Positions 11,642 through 19,900 of a DNA stretch of 64,000 bases are shown one piece after another. Every line of letters begins with the position of its first letter. The first letter of the stretch is position 1. The DNA is from Planctomycetota bacterium (GTDB taxonomy: Bacteria; Planctomycetota; UBA1135; GCA-002686595). The translations under genes and the position numbers were made by a program. The stretch covers positions 1-64,000 of the forward strand of contig JAEUHY010000024.1 in NCBI GenBank assembly GCA_016795325.1. Reading direction: 5' to 3'. The notes beneath the pieces were generated by a model, which ran no database searches, had not been told where the DNA came from, and worked only from the letters and a program-made list of their open reading frames with translations.

Positions 11642-13336
11642 TCAACGCCGTTCGACCTCCGCGCGGGCGGCGGCGAGCGCGGCTTGGAGTTCGACGGGCT
11701 CGGTGCGCAAGTCGCGCAGCAGTTCCTCGAGCACCTGCAACGACGCCTCGACCTCCTGCGCCGCGACGTGCGTGGCGCCGGCCGCGAGCAGGCGCTCGCG
11801 TTCGACCAAGTCATGCGCGCGGGCGTAGATGGGCGTGTTCGGCGCGAGGCTGCGCACGGCGCGGATGGCGCGGTGCGCGGCCTGTGGATCGTTCAACATC
11901 ACGGCTACGCGCGAGGAGCGCGCCACGCCGACGTGCTCGAGGATCTCCGCGCTCGTCGCGTCGCCGTAGCCGATCGACTCGCCCGCCGCGCGTCCGGAAC
12001 GCACGCGCTCGAGGTCGAGGTCGACGATCACGGATTCGATCTGCGCGGCGCGCAGCGCGCGGGCGAGCAGCGCACCGCCCACTCCGTAGCCGAGCACGAC
12101 CACGTGGCCGCCGCGGCTCGTCGGCGCGTGCAGCACGTCGTCGTCGCGCACACCGAGCAGCCGGTCGACGCGCTGGAGCGCCGCGGCGCCAGCCGCAAGG
12201 TGCGGCCCCAAGCGCAAGAGGCCCGGCGTGACGAGCATCGTCAGCACGCTCGCACCGAGGAACAACGCGCGCTCCGCCTCGCTCAGCAGTCCCAGGTCGC
12301 CGCCCAGGTCGGCGAGCACGAAACTGAACTCGCCGACCTGCGCGAGCGCGGCGCCGGAGAGCAGCGCCACACGCAAGGGCAAGCGCATGAGCACCGCAGC
12401 GAGCGCTGCGAGGGCGAACTTGCCGAGCAGGAGCAGCGCCGCGAGTCCGAACACCAGCAGCGGCTCGCGCGCGAGCAACTCGAGGTCGAGCAGCGTCCCG
12501 ACCGAGACGAAGAACAAGCTCGTAAACAGGTCGCGCAGCGGCAGCACGTCCGAAAGCGCCTGGTGGCTGAACTCGCTGTCGGCGAGCACCACTCCGGCGA
12601 GGAACGCGCCGAGCGCGAGCGAGAGACCGACCTGCGCCGTCGCCCAGGCGATCGACGCACACACCAGCACGACGGCGAGAAGGAACACGTCGCGCCGCTG
12701 GGTGCGCGCCACCGCGCGGAACACCGGCGGAACGACGAAGCGCGCGAGGACGATCGTGCCCGCCATCACGGCCAGCGCCTTGCCGAGCGCGAGCGCCACG
12801 GCGCCGAGTTTGGCCTCGCCCGCGGCGAGCATCGGCGTGACGAGCATCATCGGCACCACGCACAGGTCCTGGAAGAGCAGCACGCCGACGATCAGCCGCC
12901 CGTGCGGAGCTTCCACTTCGCGGCGTTCCGCGAGGCCGCGCAGCACGATCGCGGTGCTCGACAGGGCCGCGAGAAAGCCGAAGAACAGCGCGTGTTCGTG
13001 CGAGCGTCCGAAGGCGAGCGCGACGGCGTAGGTCGCCGCCAGCGTGAAGCTCACTTGCAGCGCGCCGCCGACGGCGACCATGCGTGCGATGCGGCGCAAG
13101 CTCGCGAGCGAGAACTCCAGTCCGATCGAGAACAGCAGCAGCACGACGCCGACCTCGGCCAGCTCGGCCACGGCGCGCGTCTGTTCGATCCAGCCCAGAC
13201 CGCTCGGTCCGATCGCGGCGCCGGCGACGAGCAAGCCCGCGATCGTCGGCAGTCGCAGGCGGTGGAGCGCGAGGACGACGACGATCGAGGCGCTCAACAC
13301 GAGCAGCAAGTCGCGCAGCAGATCGTGGTTCTCCAT
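11642..13336 (-). CDS. Kef-type K+/H+ (CPA2) antiporter with C-terminal RCK/TrkA-N domain
   Basis: The protein has 564 residues from the ATG at 13336; the frame extends further upstream but only with Arg-rich, non-membrane sequence. Residues about 1-385 form the multi-spanning antiporter domain, with the LAEVGVVLLLFSIGLEFS motif, ALSSTAIVL in the exchange region and FFVSVGTLLDLELL. Residues about 405-535 are a Rossmann RCK domain (VVVLGYGVGGALLARAL, then DATSAEILEHVG) that would gate the transporter by nucleotide binding. Such systems exchange K+ or Na+ for H+ and protect against electrophile or pH stress. No KefF/G-type ancillary protein is adjacent. Confidence 0.92.
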   Translation of the reverse strand: MENHDLLRDLLLVLSASIVVVLALHRLRLPTIAGLLVAGAAIGPSGLGWIEQTRAVAELAEVGVVLLLFSIGLEFSLASLRRIARMVAVGGALQVSFTLAATYAVALAFGRSHEHALFFGFLAALSSTAIVLRGLAERREVEAPHGRLIVGVLLFQDLCVVPMMLVTPMLAAGEAKLGAVALALGKALAVMAGTIVLARFVVPPVFRAVARTQRRDVFLLAVVLVCASIAWATAQVGLSLALGAFLAGVVLADSEFSHQALSDVLPLRDLFTSLFFVSVGTLLDLELLAREPLLVFGLAALLLLGKFALAALAAVLMRLPLRVALLSGAALAQVGEFSFVLADLGGDLGLLSEAERALFLGASVLTMLVTPGLLRLGPHLAAGAAALQRVDRLLGVRDDDVLHAPTSRGGHVVVLGYGVGGALLARALRAAQIESVIVDLDLERVRSGRAAGESIGYGDATSAEILEHVGVARSSRVAVMLNDPQAAHRAIRAVRSLAPNTPIYARAHDLVERERLLAAGATHVAAQEVEASLQVLEELLRDLRTEPVELQAALAAARAEVERR

Positions 13337-13575
13337 CCGCCGCCGAGGATGCCGGACGCGCGACGCTGGGCCAAGCACACGATGCTCGCGCAGCGCGGCG
13401 CGGGCGGCTCGCTTCGTCGGCGAACGCGAGTCCGTCGCGGCAGCTCTTCCGCCCATCGTCCTTGCGCCACGGGCGGAATGCGCCGCGCGCGCGCAGGCCC
13501 GAGCTCCCGGGTTCGATGCGGAAGTGCGCTGTCGAGCGCATTGCGCTGGACAGCGCGTGGTCTCATCCTGGCGCG

Positions 13576-14325
13576 ATGATCACACGCACGCGCACCAGTT
13601 CGCACTCTCTGCCGCTCTCCTTCGGCCTGATGCTCGCGGCGCTGTGCAGCCTGCCCGCCGGTTGCGCGACGGAGCGCGCCGCCAGCGCGCCGGCGCGCGG
13701 CGAAAGCGTCAAGCCCGGCATCAACAAGGACTTCCTCGATCCGGCGCTGAACGTCGAGCGTTACGTCGAACGCTTCGAGACCGAGAGCCGCGAGATCTAC
13801 TCCGAACGGGCGGCGATCCTCGAGCGGGTTGCGTTGAAGCCCGGCCAGGCGGTCGCCGACATCGGAGCAGGCACGGGCCTCTACACGTATCTCTTCGCTG
13901 ACGCCGTCGGCGCCAAGGGCAAGGTCTACGCGGTCGACATCGCGGCGCCGTTCGTCGAACGCATCCAGACCACGGCCGCCGAGCGCGGCTTGGCGCACGT
14001 GGTGGGCGTGCAGTGCGCCGAAGACGATGTGCGCCTCCCGCCGCAGTCGATCGATGTCGCCTTCGTCTGCGACACCTACCACCACTTCGAGTTCCCCACC
14101 GCGACGCTCGCTTCGCTGCACCGCGCGCTGCGGCCGGGCGGGACGCTGATCGTGATCGACTTCCACCGCATCGAAGGCGTCACGCGCGAATGGACGCTCA
14201 ACCACGTGCGCGCCGGACAAGACGTGTTCAGCGCGGAGATTCAAGCCGCCGGCTTCACGCTCGAAGCCGTCGACACGCCGCCGGGACTCAAGGAGAACTA
14301 CCTGCTGCGCTTCCGCCGCCGCTGA
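13576..14325 (+). CDS. Exported class I SAM-dependent methyltransferase
   Basis: The 249-residue protein starts at ATG 13576 with a signal sequence ending in LPAGC, so it is probably a lipoprotein or at least exported. The fold is a class I methyltransferase: motif I VADIGAGTGLYTY, the acidic end of strand 2 in VYAVDIAAP, motif IV AFVCDTYHHFEFP and LRPGGTLIVIDFHR. Exported methyltransferase-like proteins of this sort recur in Planctomycetota and some Proteobacteria. The substrate is unknown, and it is not clear how SAM would be supplied outside the cytoplasm. It is divergent from the antiporter gene across a 239-bp region. Confidence 0.85.
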   Translation: MITRTRTSSHSLPLSFGLMLAALCSLPAGCATERAASAPARGESVKPGINKDFLDPALNVERYVERFETESREIYSERAAILERVALKPGQAVADIGAGTGLYTYLFADAVGAKGKVYAVDIAAPFVERIQTTAAERGLAHVVGVQCAEDDVRLPPQSIDVAFVCDTYHHFEFPTATLASLHRALRPGGTLIVIDFHRIEGVTREWTLNHVRAGQDVFSAEIQAAGFTLEAVDTPPGLKENYLLRFRRR

Positions 14326-14345
14326 ATGCGGTTCGCGGCCGACGC

Positions 14346-17255
14346 TCAGCGCCCGCCGCCGAGCGTCGCGCGGAGCGCGTCGAAGCGCGGATCGGAGCGC
14401 AGCGCCGCGAAGATCGGATCGTCGAGTTCGCGTCGCGCGGCGGCGTCGACGGCGCCGGAGCGCGCGAGTTGCTCGAGCAACACGAACGCGCGCTCGCGCC
14501 AGCGCGACGCATCCGCTTCGCTCGCGTTCGACGCGGCCGAACACTGCGCCAGCCACGACGCCGCCCACACTTGGTCGATGTGCCGCGCGCTCAGCGCCGC
14601 GAGCCGCTCGGCCGCCTCCGCGCACAACTCGTTCTGTCCCGCGGCCAGGCGCACACCCGCAAGGCGCGATGCGGCCCAGGCGAGCGCGATCCGCAACGTG
14701 CCGTCGCGATCGTGCTCGAACAGCGACTCGCCCAGAGCGAGCGCTCGTTCGAACGCACCGGCCGACGGCTCGCCAGCGGCGAGCGCATCACCGATCTGCG
14801 CCAGCACCAGCACGCGGGTGCGCGCCTGACGCGGCGTGAGCGGAGCGCGCTCCGACAACGCCTGCAATACGGCTTCGGCGCGCTCGAGGAGCGTGAGCCG
14901 CCGCTCGCCATCGTTGCGCATCGCGGCCAGCAGGCTGCAGTTGTAGAGCGCGCCCGAAAGCGCGTCGTAGTAGCCGACTTGAGCGGGGAATTCACTGCGC
15001 AGACGCTCGAACTCGACGATCGCCGCCTCATAGTCGCGCTGGGCCGCGTCGAACTCGCGCAGTTGCGTGCGACGCGTCGCCATCTCGACGCGCACCTCCG
15101 CTGCACGCCGCGCGGCGCTCGACGCCTCGGGGCGCTCGCGCGCGAGTTCCTCGAAACGCTCCAACGCAAGTTCGAGCCAGCGCAGGTCTTCCCTGGGGTC
15201 GCGCACCTTCGACTCGAGCCCCACCAGCGTGTGCGGAGACGAACCGAGTTCCTGCTGCGTGCGAGCGAGGTCGTAGCGCACCTTCCAGGGCGCGTCCGGC
15301 AGCGCGGCGAGCACATCGAGATCGCGCGCGGCGCTGGTGAGCAGCTCGGTGCGCCCAGCCGCCACGCGTTTCGCGGCGAGGCACGTGGCGAGCTCCAGGC
15401 GCGCTGCTGCGCACACGGGCCGCACATAGTTCTCGTCGCGCGCGAGCGGGCGCAGCCGCTCGGCCTCGTCGATCGCGGACTGCGCCAGCGAACGTGCCGT
15501 GTCGAGGTCGCCCGTGAGCCTGCGCGCTTCCGCAGTGCGGATCGCGACGTTCAAGCGCCGCAGCTCGAGCTCGAGGTCGGGCCCCGCGGCGATCTGTTCG
15601 TCGAGGATCCGGGCTTGGCGCTCGAGCAGCTCGAGCGCCGCCGCAAACTCGCCGAGCTCGGCGCGGATCCCCGCGCTGCGGCCGAGCGTCGCCGCGTGCG
15701 CCAAGTGCTGCTCGCGCGTCGCTGCGGGCTCCGCGAGCAAGCGCTCTTCGAGCTCGAGCGCATCGCGCAGCAACTCGCGCCGCACGCCGGCCGTCCGCGG
15801 CGTGTCGACGAGCACTTCGCCGCCCACGCGCGACAGCAGGCGTTCGATCGCTTCGCTCGCGAAGGCGAGGTTGCGCTGCGCACGCCCGAGCGCCTCGTTC
15901 TTCGCATCGCGCTCGTTGGTCACGCCTGCAAGCGCCGCTGCGAGCTCGCGTGCGCCGGCCTCGATCTCGACGTTTTTGGCTGCGATCGCGTCGCGTGCGC
16001 GCCACTCGCGCCAAGCGACGAAGCTCGGGGCGCTGAGTGCGAGCACGGCGGCGATCGACGCCGCCGGATGGCGCCGCACCCAGAGCGCGAACGTGCGCCA
16101 GGCGCTGACGCGCCGCGCTTCCACGGGCCGGCCCTCGAGCACGTTCGACAGGTCGCGCGCGAAGTCCGCGGCGCTGGCGTAGCGCTCCTCGCGCGCGGGC
16201 GCGGCGGCGGCCTGCACGACGCTCTCGAGTTCGCGCGCGATGCGCGGGTCGTTGCGCCGCAGGTCATGCGGCAACGGCGTCGGCGCGCCGGCGATGCGCT
16301 GGGCCTGCGAGGGCGCGTCGAACGGCAAGCGGCCGGAGAGCAGCTCGTAGAGCGTGACGCCCAGCGAGTACACGTCGCTGCGCGCGTCGAGCCCGCGCTC
16401 TCCGCGCAGCTGCTCCGGAGACATGTACACCGCAGTCCCCACGCGCAACCCGGTGCGGGTGAGCCGCTCGCCCGCGGGTGCGACGCGGCTGTCGACGTCG
16501 CTCGCCAGGCCAAAGTCGACGAGCAGCACGCGGCCGCCGCGCGTCACCATCAGGTTCGAAGGTTTGACGTCGCGGTGCAGCACGCCGCGACGGTGAGCGT
16601 GCTCGAGCGCTTCCGCCGCTTCGCGCACGATGCGGGCGCAGACCGTGGGCCAGGGACCGTCGAACAGCGCGGAGGCCGGCTCGCTCGCATCGGCGCCGAG
16701 CGCATCGAGCGCGTCGAGCAGGTGGGCGCCGCTGCGCTCGGCCACCGGCGTCGCCGCGAGTCGATCGAGCACCTGACCGAGCGTCGCGCCGCGCACACGC
16801 TCCATCGCGAAGTAGGGCGCGCCGTTCTGCTCGCCGACCGCGTACACCGGCACGATGCCGGGGTGCGAGAGGCTCGCGACCACCGCCACTTCGCGGCGGA
16901 AGCGCTCGCGTTGACCTGGGAACAACAACTGTTCGGGCCGCACGACCTTGAGCGCGACTTCGCGGTCGAGTGATCGCTGGCGTGCGCGGTAGACCACGCC
17001 CATGCCGCCCTGTCCGAGCGGTTCGAACAAGTCGAAGTCGCCCAGGCGTGCGGGAGGCGACGCAGCCTCGACGCCCGACTGCGCGAAGCCCAGTTCGACG
17101 AGCCACTTCAGGCGCTTGCGCAACTTCTCGGCGTGCGCAGCATGCTCCTCCAGGAACGCCTCGAGCGCCTGCGGCCCTTCGCGCTCGATGCGTGCGAGCG
17201 CCTCGGACACGAGTTCTTCGAGCGGACTGGGCGCCGTATCGTCCGTAGGGCTCAC
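14346..17255 (-). CDS. PknB-type Ser/Thr protein kinase with membrane anchor and helical-repeat sensor region
   Basis: The 969-residue protein starts at GTG 17255. The catalytic domain (about residues 71-355) has the glycine loop GQGGMG at 81-86, ALKVV with the ATP-binding Lys, HRDVKPSN near 227 and VDFGLA with the Mg-binding Asp. A membrane span (ASIAAVLALSAPSFVAW) lies at about 395-415. A long Ala/Glu-rich helical region of about 550 residues follows, with TPR-like spacing, outside the cytoplasm. This is the usual planctomycete kinase plan. It is divergent from the ECF sigma gene only 47 bp away, suggesting that the kinase controls that sigma factor. Confidence 0.93.
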   Translation of the reverse strand: MSPTDDTAPSPLEELVSEALARIEREGPQALEAFLEEHAAHAEKLRKRLKWLVELGFAQSGVEAASPPARLGDFDLFEPLGQGGMGVVYRARQRSLDREVALKVVRPEQLLFPGQRERFRREVAVVASLSHPGIVPVYAVGEQNGAPYFAMERVRGATLGQVLDRLAATPVAERSGAHLLDALDALGADASEPASALFDGPWPTVCARIVREAAEALEHAHRRGVLHRDVKPSNLMVTRGGRVLLVDFGLASDVDSRVAPAGERLTRTGLRVGTAVYMSPEQLRGERGLDARSDVYSLGVTLYELLSGRLPFDAPSQAQRIAGAPTPLPHDLRRNDPRIARELESVVQAAAAPAREERYASAADFARDLSNVLEGRPVEARRVSAWRTFALWVRRHPAASIAAVLALSAPSFVAWREWRARDAIAAKNVEIEAGARELAAALAGVTNERDAKNEALGRAQRNLAFASEAIERLLSRVGGEVLVDTPRTAGVRRELLRDALELEERLLAEPAATREQHLAHAATLGRSAGIRAELGEFAAALELLERQARILDEQIAAGPDLELELRRLNVAIRTAEARRLTGDLDTARSLAQSAIDEAERLRPLARDENYVRPVCAAARLELATCLAAKRVAAGRTELLTSAARDLDVLAALPDAPWKVRYDLARTQQELGSSPHTLVGLESKVRDPREDLRWLELALERFEELARERPEASSAARRAAEVRVEMATRRTQLREFDAAQRDYEAAIVEFERLRSEFPAQVGYYDALSGALYNCSLLAAMRNDGERRLTLLERAEAVLQALSERAPLTPRQARTRVLVLAQIGDALAAGEPSAGAFERALALGESLFEHDRDGTLRIALAWAASRLAGVRLAAGQNELCAEAAERLAALSARHIDQVWAASWLAQCSAASNASEADASRWRERAFVLLEQLARSGAVDAAARRELDDPIFAALRSDPRFDALRATLGGGR

Positions 17256-17302
17256 GTGGAACTCCGAACGTCTACACTTCTTGCGCAGCGCAGGGCGGCA
17301 CC

Positions 17303-17923
17303 ATGGATCAACCTGACGACCACACCAGCGAGAATAGCTCGGAGCTCGCCCAGCGTGCTGCGGCCGGCGATCGAGCGGCCGTCGACGCGCTGATCGAGCG
17401 GCACCTGCCCGAGTTGCGGGCCTTCGTGCGCCTGCGCGCCGGCGACGCGCTGCGGCGCCGCGAGTCGACCTCCGATCTCGTGCAGTCGACTTGCCGCGAG
17501 GTGCTCACCCACCTCGAGCGTTTCCAGTTCCCCGACGAGAGCGCCTTCCGGCGATGGCTGTTCGTGACGGCGCAGCGCAAGATCGCCGACCGCGCCGATC
17601 ACTACGCCGCGCAGAAGCGCGCCGCGGCGCGCGAGGAACGTCTGGCGAGCGAGGCGGGCGTGCAGGACGAGCAGCTGGCGAACTGCTATCGCCGCTTCTC
17701 GAGCCCGAGCCGGCGCGCGCTGTTGCGCGACGAGGTCGAACAACTCGAGCGGGCCTTCGACGCGCTCACCGAGGAGCAACGCGAGATCGTGACGCTGGCG
17801 CATGTGGTCGGGCTTTCGCGGGCGCAGATCGCCGAGCAGGTCGGCAAGAGCGAGAACGCGGTGCGCATCGTGCTGCACCGCGCCCTCGCTCGCCTGGCCG
17901 AGATCGTCAACGCGGACGAATGA
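17303..17923 (+). CDS. ECF-type sigma factor paired with the divergent kinase
   Basis: The 206-residue protein has sigma region 2 at about residues 25-95 (STSDLVQSTCREVL, FRRWLFVTAQRKIADR) and region 4 at about 145-200 (ALTEEQREIVTLAHVVGLS, AQIAEQVGKSENAVRIVLHRAL). It directs RNA polymerase to a specific regulon. No anti-sigma factor is adjacent; the neighbour is a transmembrane Ser/Thr kinase in the opposite direction. This matches known planctomycete ECF groups in which phosphorylation is thought to replace anti-sigma control. The C-terminus converges with the beta-propeller gene, leaving a 6-bp gap. Confidence 0.92.
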   Translation: MDQPDDHTSENSSELAQRAAAGDRAAVDALIERHLPELRAFVRLRAGDALRRRESTSDLVQSTCREVLTHLERFQFPDESAFRRWLFVTAQRKIADRADHYAAQKRAAAREERLASEAGVQDEQLANCYRRFSSPSRRALLRDEVEQLERAFDALTEEQREIVTLAHVVGLSRAQIAEQVGKSENAVRIVLHRALARLAEIVNADE

Positions 17924-17929
17924 ACGCGT

Positions 17930-19684
17930 TCACGGTCCGACGAAGTACTCCAGCGCGTCGCTGAGGAAGGTCGTGGCGATCGCGCCCTGGGGATCGCGGC
18001 CCCAGTACTGCACGTTCACGCGCTGCCCGATCTGCGTGAGCTCCAGGGGAGCGCTGACGCCGAGCAGGCCCTTGGAGTAGGCGTTCAGATCGAGGCTGAA
18101 CTGGCCGGAACAGTCGCTCACGGTCGGCGGATTGCCGCCAGAGTTGGCGACCGGCGTGCGCACCACGGGCGTCGCCACGCAGAACGTGCCGGCGCCGAAC
18201 GGCACGGAGAGGCGGCCGCCGAGGCTGAAGAACAGGAGACCGGCCTTGTTGTTCGGCGCGTCGTCGCAGGTCACGACGAAGCCCGAGTTCTGGCTCACGC
18301 GCGGCCAGCCCAAGCCGCTGAGCGTCGGCGTGCAACCGGCGCTCGTGGTCGACGAGGTGCAGTAGACGACGGGGTTGGGCTGCATCACGCGCAGGAACAC
18401 GTCGCTCTCGCTGTTGATGTCGCCGGGGACGAGGTTGGTCGCCGCGGAGTCAAAGGCCACGAGTCCGCCGCTCTGCGCCAGCGCCGGACGGCTCGACCAG
18501 CTGTTCGGCTGACCGCTCGTGCCGGTGGCGCGCGAGACCAGGTGCGAAGTGTTGCGATCGAGGTTGCGCACGTAGACAGCCGTGAACGCCGCGCCGTCGG
18601 GCGTGATGTCGCCTTCCGAGTTCACGAACGCGACGCTGCGGCCGTCACCGGAGATCGCCACGTTCGTCGACGCCCCGTCGCTCGGATCGCCGTCGGCGGC
18701 GCGGCTGACGAGCAGCGTCGTGTCGCTCTGGCGGTCGTGCACGAACGCGTCGGTCGTCCCGTTGCCGTCGGCGACGAAGTTCGAAGCTTCGCTGAGGAAT
18801 GCGACGTAGCGGCCGTCCGCGGAGATCGACGGCGCATAGGAGTCGTCGTTGCCTGCAGAGCCGCCCGTGCTGACGCTGACCCGGCTGATTCCGCCGCCGA
18901 ACAGGCTGCGCACGACCACGTCCTGCGCTCCGTTGAAATCCCCGAGCGTCTGGTTGCTCGCGGCGGTCTGGAACGCGAGCCACGCACCGTCGTCGGAGAT
19001 CGAAGCCACCGACGAATGGCCGTTCGCGGCGCCGCCGAGCAGGCTGCGCGAGGCGCACGACACGACGCCGGTCTGCATGTCGCGCACGAACACGTCGACG
19101 AAGGCGTTCACGACGAGCGGGTCGAGATCGTCCGCACTGCTCTGGAACGCGACGTAGCGGCCGTCGAACGAGACGGACGCGCCCGAAGACGCGCCGTTCG
19201 CCGCGGCAACGCCGCCGGTCGGAGTGCTCACGCGCAGGAGCAATCCTGTGTTCAGGTTCTTGACGAGCACATCCGTGTTCGCGTTCCCGTCGAGCCCGAC
19301 GAGGTTGGTGGCATGCGTCGTGAACGCCACATGGCGACCGTCGCCGCTGATGTGGGCGTCGAAGCTGTCATCGTTGCCGTTGAGGCCGCCGCTCGTGCGG
19401 CTCGCCAAGGTCAACGTGTTCGTCTGACGGTCGAGGACGTAGATGTCCTTGTGACCGTTGAGGTCGATCGGGAGCAACGCGGCGTCGGACTCGAAGGCGA
19501 TATAGCGGCCGTCGCGCGACAACGAAGGACGCAGCGAGCTCTCGGTGGGAAAGAACCCGAAGCTGTCGCGGCTGATCAGCCCGGTTTCGCCGTTGGAGCC
19601 GGCGGCGCTTTGCGCGAGTGCGGAATTCGACAATGCGAACACAGCGAGGGACAGACAGGGAAGGATCACAAGGGCAGGCTTCAT
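17930..19684 (-). CDS. Secreted PD40/WD40-like beta-propeller protein with conserved C-terminal module (paralogue A)
   Basis: From ATG 19684 the 584-residue protein begins with a Sec signal (ending near SALAQS). The next 400 residues hold repeats of the form SxDGRYVAFxSxAxNLVxGDxNxxxDVFVRDxxT, typical of TolB/PD40 propeller blades. The last 145 residues or so form a separate module starting VYCTSSTTSAGC and ending near FLSDALEYFVGP, with several Cys residues. The same module ends three other proteins in this window. The protein is extracellular, and blade Asp/Asn loops suggest metal or ligand binding, but no activity can be named. It is the first of three tandem paralogues. Confidence 0.85.
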   Translation of the reverse strand: MKPALVILPCLSLAVFALSNSALAQSAAGSNGETGLISRDSFGFFPTESSLRPSLSRDGRYIAFESDAALLPIDLNGHKDIYVLDRQTNTLTLASRTSGGLNGNDDSFDAHISGDGRHVAFTTHATNLVGLDGNANTDVLVKNLNTGLLLRVSTPTGGVAAANGASSGASVSFDGRYVAFQSSADDLDPLVVNAFVDVFVRDMQTGVVSCASRSLLGGAANGHSSVASISDDGAWLAFQTAASNQTLGDFNGAQDVVVRSLFGGGISRVSVSTGGSAGNDDSYAPSISADGRYVAFLSEASNFVADGNGTTDAFVHDRQSDTTLLVSRAADGDPSDGASTNVAISGDGRSVAFVNSEGDITPDGAAFTAVYVRNLDRNTSHLVSRATGTSGQPNSWSSRPALAQSGGLVAFDSAATNLVPGDINSESDVFLRVMQPNPVVYCTSSTTSAGCTPTLSGLGWPRVSQNSGFVVTCDDAPNNKAGLLFFSLGGRLSVPFGAGTFCVATPVVRTPVANSGGNPPTVSDCSGQFSLDLNAYSKGLLGVSAPLELTQIGQRVNVQYWGRDPQGAIATTFLSDALEYFVGP

Positions 19685-19828
19685 GATGGAGTGCGAAGGT
19701 TGAAGTCGGGGAGGCAGGGAGCGCGCCAGTCGACGACTGGCCGCGTGCCCCACTCAGCGGAACTTCGGCGGCGCCATTTCGCGGGCTTCGCAAAACCGTG
19801 CGCGCCGCGCCACGGACGAAGAACGAAA

Positions 19829-19860
19829 GCGGCCCCGCGCGAGTCGTCGCGCGGGGCCGC
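19829..19860 (-). terminator. Strong intrinsic terminator after propeller paralogue B
   Basis: A 14-bp perfect stem (19829-19842 with 19847-19860) closes a 4-nt loop. Read on the minus strand it lies about 40 nt after the stop at 19901 and is followed by TTTCGTTCTT. It separates paralogue B from paralogue A. Confidence 0.85.
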
Positions 19861-19900
19861 TTGAAGGCCGAAGTATCGCCGTCACGGTGTTCCGCAACGT

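Noticed and set aside
11684..13579. A 631-codon plus-strand open frame
   Set aside because: It is antisense to the Kef-type antiporter; its product is an Arg/His/Glu-rich string with no domain, typical of shadow frames in high-GC DNA.
14013..16973. A 986-codon plus-strand open frame
   Set aside because: It is antisense to the Ser/Thr kinase, extremely Arg-rich and without recognisable motifs.
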